From NCBI GenBank assembly GCA_016200385.1, contig JACQEV010000097.1, forward strand, positions 1 through 5,810: a stretch of DNA of 5,810 nt, read 5' to 3'. This stretch comes from Candidatus Methylomirabilota bacterium (lineage in GTDB: Bacteria > Methylomirabilota > Methylomirabilia > Methylomirabilales > Methylomirabilaceae). Made by a program: the position numbers and the translations under genes. The notes beneath the pieces are model-generated. The model made no database searches, was not told the origin of the DNA, and saw only the letters and a list, made by a program, of their open reading frames with translations. Of this stretch, positions 1-5,810 are shown piece after piece (within the stretch, counting starts at the first letter, position 1; each line of letters starts with the position of its first letter).

Positions 1-418
1 CCAGCGTCGTGGGAGAGGCGACGGCGGTCGCGTATTTGGTCTTGACATACAACCTTTGCCCAAGAGGAGAGACCGGCGCGGTGACGATCCGTTCGGAGAA
101 TCCCTTCTGGTCGATCTGAGCCACATCGTAGGCGCGGAATCCTCCCCGCCCATTGGCGGTGTACAGGTACTCGCCACGCAGTTGGATGCTAAGCACCTCA
201 TCTCGCCCAAAGAGGTCCAGGACATCGCGCCCTCGATGATGGTAGGCCTCTTGCAAAAGGTCTGCCTGTTTCTTGTGTTGCCGGTAGTGGTCTGGGTAGG
301 CGAGCTGGTGGAGGTAGCTCCCGATGACGGCCTGGGGTTCATCCTGCTCGGTGACGACAACGGCTTCAAGGCCGTTCATGCCTTCGGCGACGTACACATA
401 GCGCCCGAGAAAGTTCAC
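1..418 (-). other. LVIVD-like beta-propeller repeats at the cytochrome C-terminal part (incomplete)
   Basis: Residues 823-844 (core [18 protein letters not shown]) and 899-921 (core [18 protein letters not shown]) share the pattern G-x-Y-[VL]-Y-x-A-x-G-x-x-G-[LF]-x-[AV]. This pattern is typical of LVIVD repeats, which build beta-propellers on cell-surface or exported proteins. They are separated by a polar, His/Gln-rich stretch (about 859-886). A further possible strand, [13 protein letters not shown], starts at 944 just before the window edge. A complete propeller needs several more blades, so most of the domain should lie to the left of the window. The assignment is by eye from the repeat pattern. 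Confidence 0.65.
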
Positions 419-2884
419 GAAGTTCGTTCCGTGCAACAAAACCTGTGCCATCCAAGCGTTGTTATCGTCCCTCGCTGAGATGTGACAATCAATGCACCGC
501 TTCGTCTCTGTCGCGCGAACTGTATGGGGCACGAACGGACTGAACGCGAAGCCGCTAAACCCCTCTGCAGAAACGGTTTGCTGCTGTGAGTAGACCCACT
601 CCCGGCTCTGGTTCTGGGAGCTGACCAGGACGGCGCAGGTCGAACGCACGGGGGCGACCCTGTTCCCTGTGACAGTCCCATCGATCCCGAGCATGAACAC
701 ATCGTCGCGCAACGTCTGGAAGTTATACGACGTCCAGTTGCGCAGCAGATCACCCTCGTTGTGCAGCAGGGGCTTCCTCTGATTCGCCTTCATCGGCAAG
801 TGGCAGCCGAAACAGCTCGTCACCCACGAGGTGTGACAGGCAAAACATGTCATCGTGCTATTCGCGTGGGCGAGTTCCTGCTCCTTCTCCGGGACGTCTC
901 CCCAGGTCTTCCCATCCTTGCGGAGGGTTTTGGCCAGGCGGGATCTCTGGCCCTGATCCGGGTGCTCCTTCGTCCACTCCGAGTTGGGATCGATCGTGTC
1001 CGCCACCTGCACGACCTCCCACTCGAGGCCCTTGGTCACCATCGAGCGCTGGAAGAGCTTATCGCTCCGCCAGAAGAAACGTCGCTGGCCGAAAGGGGTC
1101 GCAAGTTGGGCCAGGCTGGTGCCGCCCTTCGGCGCTGCTGGCCCAGAAGTGAGCAGTGTGGCTCGTCCCTGGATTGTGCCGTGGCAGTCGATGCAGCTTA
1201 TCTCGACCGCATTGCGCGTTTCCCCATAGAGCTTCCCATTCCCGTGCACATCCTGCTTGAAGTGACAGTCCACACAATGCATTCCCTTCTCAAGGTGAAT
1301 ATCGTTCAGGTGCACCGCCTTTTTGAATTTATCGAGGTCGTCATGGGGGACGATGTTGCCCTTGGCATCGAGCAGATTCCCCTTGCGGTCCTGTTTATAT
1401 ACAGTGCGGAATGTCCAACCATGCCCATGAAAGTCGGCGAACTGCGTCTGTTTCAGCTTCGGGTTCAGCTCGCTCGCCTTGGCCAGAAATCCTGGATCAG
1501 ACCAGAGACCGCGCAAAACTGCCCCCTCGGGATTCGACCGTTGGATCTCGTCGATCTGCTTCTGGCTGAGTTTTCGCTCCTCCTGGGGATACATTAACTC
1601 GCCGTCTGTCTCATTGTCCCACCAGGTGTAGCCCAAGTAGCTGTTGGTGACCGTCGTTCCGGGATGGTGATGGCACACCACGCACTGGCTGGAAGGGATG
1701 GCGTTGGTGAAGCTGTGTTGAATCGGATGGCCCGGCTCATCCTTGGGGATCGTCGGGTCCGCCGTGTTGCTCCGCCCGAGATGCCCATACTTAGCATATG
1801 GCCCCGAGTGAACGGGGGAGCGGTCGTTTGCGTACATAACATGACAGGCCGAGCACCCGCTGGACCGATAATCGCCGGGATGATCGTTGGTACCGAGGAA
1901 CGAGAGAGCGGGATCGAAGAGTCTCGTCTTCTGGAGGTTGAGCCACACCGGGTCAGTCCGGTTAAGGGTTCCGAGCCCCCTGGCGCTGAGCCGGTTGGCA
2001 GGCCGACCTGGAGCTTCCTCCAACGTGGGAACCCCGAGCTCCAGGGGCCGTCGCTCGCCTCGTTCAAACACACGGAGGATGTTGCTCGGCTGGCCGATTT
2101 CGAATCGGGGCAGGGGATCGAGGAAGGGCAGGATGCCCTTCTTCAAGGTCTCCTCTGGTGTTGGCGGAGGGACGGTTTGGAGCCGCTGGGGGATCCCTTC
2201 CGGACTATAGCTCTCGCCGAAGCGGGATTGTTTCAAGGGGAAGCTGCCGTTGTTGTAAAGCGCGGCACCCCAGAGCATGGGGCCGTGGGTCATCATGCTC
2301 TTCTCGACCTGAGTAACTTCCGCCGAATGACAGCCCTTCGGGCCGCAGGTAACCCTCGCTACGCGGAGGTCACCAGGGTTGAAGAACCGGATGAAGTCAC
2401 GGCTCTCCTGGTTGAGCAGGGTGTAGGAGCGAACTGGATTGGCCGAACTCTTCCACGCTTCCGGGAACCTGGGCTGGACATGGGCCTGCTTCTTGGCCTC
2501 TTCGTAGGCGGCTGAGCCCTTGGCGACCCCCCCAGGGAGGCGGACCTCGACTCGGCCGCCATGGCAGTCGATGCAACCGAGCTTGACGGTCTGCGCCATG
2601 TTCATGCTGGGTGAATCCGTCTTGGTGTGGCAGGTGATGCAACCTGCGCTCTTACGATCTGCCTCCGCCTTGGTCTGCTTACTGAGGTCCGGCTCCCGGG
2701 ACCCCTCCGTCCCTGGCCCCGCTGTTGCGTTGGCAATACCCAGGGCCGCTTGAAGCACCTGCTGCCCCATCGGGCCCGGGCGCTGCGGCGCCGTCCAAGT
2801 CACGAATAGAATGGCCAACCCGACGATGATTGCAATAGTCATGAAGAAAATGCAGCGGCCCGCTCGTGCGCGTGGCTGGTCCAT
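1..2884 (-). CDS. Large decaheme c-type cytochrome with membrane anchor and C-terminal LVIVD-like propeller (3' end beyond window)
   Basis: Seen: an open frame of 961 codons with no stop, leaving the window at position 1. The ATG at 2884 is chosen because AAGGAGGT lies 10 bases upstream. Residues 11-30 form one hydrophobic segment after Arg5, Arg7 and Arg10, so a signal anchor or uncleaved Sec signal is likely. Ten heme c motifs follow: CITCH 82, CIDCH 104, CGPKGCH 180 (CX4CH), CSACH 344, CVVCH 401, CVDCH 537, CIDCH 564, CFACH 680, CFGCH 691 and CIDCH 797. Candidate axial histidines include H486, H488, H525, H530, H536 and H547. From about residue 823, two units resemble LVIVD beta-propeller repeats. 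Known: such motifs bind heme covalently outside the cytoplasm. Inferred: a periplasmic or envelope electron-transfer protein working with the barrel protein encoded 49 bases upstream. The redox partner is unknown, and a reductase activity cannot be excluded. I recognise the architecture, not a named gene. Confidence 0.93.
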   Translation of the reverse strand, partial: MDQPRARAGRCIFFMTIAIIVGLAILFVTWTAPQRPGPMGQQVLQAALGIANATAGPGTEGSREPDLSKQTKAEADRKSAGCITCHTKTDSPSMNMAQTVKLGCIDCHGGRVEVRLPGGVAKGSAAYEEAKKQAHVQPRFPEAWKSSANPVRSYTLLNQESRDFIRFFNPGDLRVARVTCGPKGCHSAEVTQVEKSMMTHGPMLWGAALYNNGSFPLKQSRFGESYSPEGIPQRLQTVPPPTPEETLKKGILPFLDPLPRFEIGQPSNILRVFERGERRPLELGVPTLEEAPGRPANRLSARGLGTLNRTDPVWLNLQKTRLFDPALSFLGTNDHPGDYRSSGCSACHVMYANDRSPVHSGPYAKYGHLGRSNTADPTIPKDEPGHPIQHSFTNAIPSSQCVVCHHHPGTTVTNSYLGYTWWDNETDGELMYPQEERKLSQKQIDEIQRSNPEGAVLRGLWSDPGFLAKASELNPKLKQTQFADFHGHGWTFRTVYKQDRKGNLLDAKGNIVPHDDLDKFKKAVHLNDIHLEKGMHCVDCHFKQDVHGNGKLYGETRNAVEISCIDCHGTIQGRATLLTSGPAAPKGGTSLAQLATPFGQRRFFWRSDKLFQRSMVTKGLEWEVVQVADTIDPNSEWTKEHPDQGQRSRLAKTLRKDGKTWGDVPEKEQELAHANSTMTCFACHTSWVTSCFGCHLPMKANQRKPLLHNEGDLLRNWTSYNFQTLRDDVFMLGIDGTVTGNRVAPVRSTCAVLVSSQNQSREWVYSQQQTVSAEGFSGFAFSPFVPHTVRATETKRCIDCHISARDDNNAWMAQVLLHGTNFVNFLGRYVYVAEGMNGLEAVVVTEQDEPQAVIGSYLHQLAYPDHYRQHKKQADLLQEAYHHRGRDVLDLFGRDEVLSIQLRGEYLYTANGRGGFRAYDVAQIDQKGFSERIVTAPVSPLGQRLYVKTKYATAVASPTTL
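482..2641 (-). other. Heme-binding region of the decaheme cytochrome (10 motifs)
   Basis: All ten motifs lie in one frame, at these window positions: 2627-2641, 2561-2575, 2327-2347 (CX4CH), 1841-1855, 1670-1684, 1262-1276, 1181-1195, 833-847, 800-814 and 482-496. Spacing is uneven. Motifs 1-2, 6-7 and 8-9 are close pairs, and motifs 8 and 9 are separated by only six residues (TSWVTS). Between motifs 3 and 4 there are 157 residues without cysteine. Close pairs usually mean hemes packed within electron-transfer distance, while the long gap suggests a separately folded insert. Motif 5 is followed by two more histidines and a proline (CVVCHHHP). A lone Cys750 lies outside any heme motif. Confidence 0.92.
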
Positions 2885-2894
2885 CTCTACCAGG

Positions 2895-2902
2895 ACCTCC
2901 TT
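2895..2902 (-). promoter_or_regulatory. Ribosome binding site of the cytochrome gene
   Basis: On the minus strand this reads AAGGAGGT, a near-perfect anti-16S match. Ten bases separate it from the ATG whose first base is 2884. It decides the start over the upstream in-frame TTG, which overlaps the Shine-Dalgarno region. The 49-base gap to the barrel gene stop holds no obvious promoter or hairpin, so translation re-initiation on a shared transcript is likely. Confidence 0.8.
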
Positions 2903-2933
2903 CAACTCGCCCCCATCGCCATCCCAGGATCGA

Positions 2934-4931
2934 TCAGTAGGTCAGCGTCAAGGCCGCAAAGACCGAGTACAGCGTGTCCACTCCCTGTTTAATAATCTCT
3001 AATCCTTTCTCGCCAAACCTGAACGTTGTAGAGGTGTAGACGTCCTTCAGGCCATCACCAGGCGTCAGGGCGGCCGCTCCTGCCGTGATGACGACATTCT
3101 CGTTCAGGAACGGACGGTACTGAAACCCGAGGCTGTAATCGAGCCCGATGTCATGGCGGATCCTCGGCTGAAAGAGCAGCAACTCGAGGGACTCTGTGCG
3201 ATGGAACCGCAATAGATTGAGGTTGACCAACGCCCGCAGCTTGGGAGTGAGCTCTACATCAGCTCCTAGATTGAGGAGAAAGAGACCGGGGTTAACGAAG
3301 TTAGGCTGCCCCTCGATCTTGCTGCTCCGTAGGCTCGGGAGCAGGCTGTTCCGACCCACAAGCTCCAGACCAGTTGAAGTCAGAGGCAGCGCCTGACGGT
3401 TCCAATAGCTGAAGCCAGCACCGGCGAAGTTTGGGTTGTCGAATATCGCATCGAACCCAGTAGCGTGGCCATTGGTCGGGCTCGAATCACCAGACGCCCA
3501 GAAGAATGATGCCTTGGGCCTGAGCCAATCGAAATCTATGGAGAGCTCGACCGCTACCATCTGGGCGCTAACATCCAGGGGCCGTCCCGCGATCGGGTTC
3601 CGGTCGTCATGCCCGAGAACCTGATAAAAGGCGTGAGAGATGTTGAGTGGGCCGATATGGCCGTCGCCTGTCCAACCCAGGTAGACCACGTCCAGGGTAT
3701 GGGGCTTCACGATGCCTACCGCTGCCGGGCGGACCAGGAAGCCGTTGCGGTCAAAGTGGATACCGCCGTCATCGTGGAGATAATGAAAGCTCAGTTGGGC
3801 CGTGTAGCCGGGCCAGAGGAAATCCTGCCGGAAGAAATTGGCGATCGCAATGTGCTGGCCTCTCGTGATAAAGCTTGTGTTCAGCCCGCTGTTCGTGTCC
3901 TTTTCCAGCGGGCTGAGGTAGACGAGGTTCCACTGGTTCCGGTTCGATTGCAGATTGCCGAACAGCCGGAAGGCCAGTGTGTTGTCACTGAAGATAAACC
4001 CGCGGAAATCGCTGGTGAACCCCTGAATGCCGGCCCGGGCCGAGACGAAATCGTACGCGGGACTGAGGTCCCCAAGGTGGTACTCAACGAAGAGATCCTG
4101 GATTCCCACGTGCCCGTCCGTCCTCATCGTTCCTTCGCGGACATCGATATTCACGACACCGGTCTCCTGGACACTCAGGTAGTTGATGTTGAAGACCGGC
4201 GTGATCCGGAATTCCCAGTCACGAGGCTTGAAGGCGGTGTCCCCATGGAACAGCTCGAATGAAAATATGAAATTCTGGTTGAGGAAAAACTGGTCCCCGG
4301 AGCCGAAGAACTCAGCGCGGTCCGGGTTGGCCGCGCTGACGTTGCTGGGAAGCGGGATCCTCCGTCCCTCGATCAAGGTATCGCTGATCGCCGAGATGTT
4401 CAGGAAGGTGTGTTGGCCGACGATGGGGTAATCACCCTTGAGGACATTCTGATTATAGGGGTCCCACCAGTGGCCCTTGACGTAGGGCGCCTCGATGCGT
4501 CGCTCGTATCGGTCCCAGCTCGGAAATCCCAGCCGCCAGCGGTCCTCGATCGGGATGAAGTCAGGGCTTGTCTGTACAGCCCTGGGCCGGATCCCGGACG
4601 ACCCGGCAAATCCCAATGGAGGCTCCTGGGGCGTCTGGATCAGTGGATGTGCCTGCTCAGCAGCCGCGGGCACCCCTTGCGGTGCGGGCTCAGGGGCCGG
4701 GCCGGCCAAGGGCTTCTCCTCTTCTGGGACCTGAGGTTCTTCCGTCTCCGGGCGCCTGAAGCGCTGGGCTAACAAAGCCGCCGTCGCCTCAGAGAAAGAC
4801 GATGGTTGCACAACGTTTGGCTCCACCTGGGGCGGCCCAAACCATACCCGATCCATATCCCGACCCCAAACAGGGCCGCAGATGATCGACAGGCTGAATG
4901 CGGCTATCACACCTGCGCCGCGCTTTGCCAC
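2934..4931 (-). CDS. Predicted outer-membrane beta-barrel (porin-like) protein
   Basis: A 665-residue protein, complete in the window. The GTG start at 4931 is the only one giving a full Sec signal peptide: basic MAKR, a hydrophobic core to about residue 18, and probable cleavage near Gly23. Residues 61-105 are rich in Pro, Glu and Ala and probably form a flexible periplasmic linker. A conserved-looking aromatic stretch ([17 protein letters not shown], 153-169) precedes the barrel. From about 215 to 665 many segments alternate polar and hydrophobic residues with aromatic girdles, for example [17 protein letters not shown] (238-254), [12 protein letters not shown] and [20 protein letters not shown]. 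The chain ends TLTY; a terminal aromatic residue is the usual recognition signal for outer-membrane barrel assembly. It contains no heme motif; its single Cys18 lies inside the signal peptide and has no proper lipobox. Inferred role: an outer-membrane channel or scaffold partnered with the downstream cytochrome. A distant relation to alginate-export-type porins is possible. No specific family name can be given. Confidence 0.9.
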   Translation of the reverse strand: MAKRGAGVIAAFSLSIICGPVWGRDMDRVWFGPPQVEPNVVQPSSFSEATAALLAQRFRRPETEEPQVPEEEKPLAGPAPEPAPQGVPAAAEQAHPLIQTPQEPPLGFAGSSGIRPRAVQTSPDFIPIEDRWRLGFPSWDRYERRIEAPYVKGHWWDPYNQNVLKGDYPIVGQHTFLNISAISDTLIEGRRIPLPSNVSAANPDRAEFFGSGDQFFLNQNFIFSFELFHGDTAFKPRDWEFRITPVFNINYLSVQETGVVNIDVREGTMRTDGHVGIQDLFVEYHLGDLSPAYDFVSARAGIQGFTSDFRGFIFSDNTLAFRLFGNLQSNRNQWNLVYLSPLEKDTNSGLNTSFITRGQHIAIANFFRQDFLWPGYTAQLSFHYLHDDGGIHFDRNGFLVRPAAVGIVKPHTLDVVYLGWTGDGHIGPLNISHAFYQVLGHDDRNPIAGRPLDVSAQMVAVELSIDFDWLRPKASFFWASGDSSPTNGHATGFDAIFDNPNFAGAGFSYWNRQALPLTSTGLELVGRNSLLPSLRSSKIEGQPNFVNPGLFLLNLGADVELTPKLRALVNLNLLRFHRTESLELLLFQPRIRHDIGLDYSLGFQYRPFLNENVVITAGAAALTPGDGLKDVYTSTTFRFGEKGLEIIKQGVDTLYSVFAALTLTY

Positions 4932-4942
4932 GAGTCTTGGCT

Positions 4943-4948
4943 TCTCCC
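4943..4948 (-). promoter_or_regulatory. Weak ribosome binding site of the barrel gene
   Basis: The minus strand reads GGGAGA, 11 bases before the GTG at 4931. It is a modest Shine-Dalgarno match with slightly long spacing. No other start codon lies in frame between the glucokinase stop and this GTG. Together with the GTG start, it suggests weaker initiation than for the cytochrome. Confidence 0.45.
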
Positions 4949-4972
4949 GCCTGTCAACTGTCCACTGCCGTA

Positions 4973-5810
4973 TCAGGAGCGCTCACCGCACAACCTGAGG
5001 GCGTAGTAGGCGGCCCCGACCATCGCCGCACGGGGATTCAGGGCGACGTTGACCTCGATGGACCGCATCAGCTCGCTGAAGCGCCCCTTCTCCGTGAAGG
5101 CGCGGATGAAAGTACCGTCCCGGAGCTTGCGGAGGATCTTCGGGGCGATCCCGCCGCCGATATAGACGCCGCCGACCGCGAGGGCCTTCAGGGCGAGGTT
5201 CCCCGCCTCCGCTCCGTACACGGAGCTGAACAGCTCAAGGGCTTGCGTGCATAACGGATGCTCCCGGCCAGCCCAAGCTGCGAGACAACCGCCCCCGGGT
5301 CGGCCTCTGCGATCCGCTTGCGCAGCCATTCCGGCTCCGGGGCACCGGCATGGTCGCGGAGGAACCGGTAGATGTTGAAGAGCCCCGGCCCGGAGAGGAG
5401 GCGCTCGTAGCTGACGTGGCCGAACTCTCGTCGCAGGTAGACGAGCAGCTCCCCCTCGAGATCGGTCTGGGGGGCGAAGTCGGCGTGGCCCCCCTCGGAG
5501 GCGAGGGCGTGATGGTGCGCCCCATCCCAGAAGAGGATCGCCTCGCCCAGGCCCGTGCCGGCAGCGATCACCGCGATGTTCCCCTTCCGCTGGAGCCCAG
5601 GCTGAAGCGGACACAGATCCTCCGGATCGAGGTGGAGCATCCCGTAGGCCGCAGCCTCCAGGTCGTTCAGGAGCTTGACCCGGCGGATGTCGATGAGATC
5701 CGCCAGCTTGCGCTCGTCCAGCTCCCAGGGGAGGTTCGTCGCCTTGGTCCTCCCTTCGACCACCGCGCCCGCCACCCCGAAACCGGCGGCATCGAGCGAA
5801 CGGTGTGCCC
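4973..5810 (-). CDS. glk: Glucokinase, Glk (PF02685-type) family; 5' end beyond window, one frameshift
   Basis: Glucokinase phosphorylates glucose with ATP to glucose 6-phosphate in the cytoplasm. The window holds about 278 codons; the family is usually about 320-330 residues, so roughly 50 N-terminal residues lie beyond the right edge. Seen in the first frame (5808 down to about 5266): GVAGAVVEGR and TNLPW, LLNDLEAAAYG with the presumed catalytic Asp at 5664-5662 (E. coli Asp100 equivalent), AAGTGLGEA, the sugar-binding EGGH at 5485-5496 (E. coli Glu157 and His160 equivalents), and SYERLLSGPGL (Glu187 equivalent). In the second frame (about 5263 to the TGA at 4973): HPLCTQALELF, YGAEAGNLALK, GGVYIGGGIAPKIL and the C-terminal GRFSELM region. 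Both halves align to one family in order, so this is one gene broken by a one-base shift. Family assignment is firm; whether the gene is functional is not. A GTG at 5775 is in frame but internal, because homologous sequence continues upstream of it. Confidence 0.93.
   Translation of the reverse strand, partial: GTPFARCRRFRGGGRGGRREDQGDEPPLGAGRAQAGGSHRHPPGQAPERPGGCGLRDAPPRSGGSVSASAWAPAEGEHRGDRCRHGPGRGDPLLGWGAPSRPRLRGGPRRLRPPDRSRGGAARLPATRVRPRQLRAPPLRAGALQHLPVPPRPCRCPGAGMAAQADRRGRPGGGCLAAWAGREHPLCTQALELFSSVYGAEAGNLALKALAVGGVYIGGGIAPKILRKLRDGTFIRAFTEKGRFSELMRSIEVNVALNPRAAMVGAAYYALRLCGERS
5258..5268 (-). other. Frameshift site in the glucokinase gene
   Basis: The upstream frame reads QLGLA, ending at GCC (5268-5266), then enters non-homologous sequence and stops at 5188. 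Homology resumes in the other frame from GAG CAT CCG (EHPLC) at 5263. One missing base in the GGG run at 5263-5265 explains it: GGGG would restore LAGEHPLC. No slippery heptamer and no strong downstream structure was seen, so programmed frameshifting is unlikely. A deletion in the organism or a consensus error in a G run are both possible. Confidence 0.85.

Noticed and set aside
761..1597. 278-codon plus-strand open frame
   Set aside because: It lies antisense to the cytochrome over motifs 6-8, and its protein has no recognisable domain. The minus frame has heme motifs in consistent phase, so this is a shadow.
1664..2515. 283-codon plus-strand open frame
   Set aside because: It is antisense to the cytochrome region with hemes 3-5. 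It has no recognisable family and no supporting ribosome site, and is a consequence of GC-rich codon bias.
1181..2575. 14-base identical repeat at 1182-1195 and 2562-2575
   Set aside because: Both copies encode the CIDCH heme motif, so the match comes from shared coding constraint, not a mobile or regulatory repeat.
3609..4262. 217-codon plus-strand open frame
   Set aside because: It is antisense to the barrel gene, whose signal peptide, strands and C-terminal Tyr make a coherent protein. The plus frame has none of these.
4876..4880. Cys18 of the barrel protein as a lipoprotein attachment site
   Set aside because: The preceding residues are Ser-Ile-Ile, with Ile at -1 where Gly, Ala or Ser is expected; an ordinary Sec signal peptide fits better.
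4932..4972. TTGACA (4952-4957, minus strand) as a -35 promoter box for the barrel gene
   Set aside because: No TATAAT-like box lies about 17 bases downstream, and the start codon would be too close. A GACAG direct repeat here is also too short to call an operator.
4976..4985. GAGCGCTC palindrome at the glucokinase end as a terminator
   Set aside because: There is no loop, no U tract, and it lies inside the coding sequence.

Overview
The window is a compact run of three genes, all on the minus strand: a glucokinase, a predicted outer-membrane beta-barrel protein, and a very large multiheme c-type cytochrome. Both outer genes run off the window, so only the barrel gene is complete. Gaps are 41 and 49 bases, with no convincing promoter or terminator in either. 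This fits co-transcription from right to left, from a promoter beyond the right edge.

Right part (4973-5810): the C-terminal five sixths of a bacterial-type glucokinase (Glk/ROK-unrelated, E. coli Glk-like). It retains the catalytic Asp, the EGGH sugar-binding motif and the phosphate-binding GTGLG. A one-base shift near 5263-5266 splits the reading frame. It is either a real lesion or a sequencing/assembly error in a G run.

Middle part (2934-4931): a 665-residue protein with a GTG start, Sec signal peptide, Pro/Glu-rich linker, a long stretch of amphipathic beta-strands and a C-terminal Tyr, as expected for an outer-membrane porin.

Left part (1-2884): an uninterrupted reading frame of 961 codons that leaves the window at position 1. 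It has an N-terminal membrane anchor, ten heme-attachment motifs (nine CXXCH and one CX4CH), and then the beginning of what looks like an LVIVD-type beta-propeller. Reading frames on the plus strand opposite this gene (up to about 280 codons) are shadows.

The organism is a Gram-negative (diderm) bacterium with high-GC DNA and cytochrome c maturation. The phylum cannot be fixed from the sequence; uncultured soil/sediment lineages such as Methylomirabilota or Acidobacteriota are possible but this is a guess. The barrel plus decaheme pair suggests electron transfer at or across the cell envelope. The glucokinase is probably only a positional neighbour. No RNA genes, mobile elements, CRISPR arrays or long repeats were seen.
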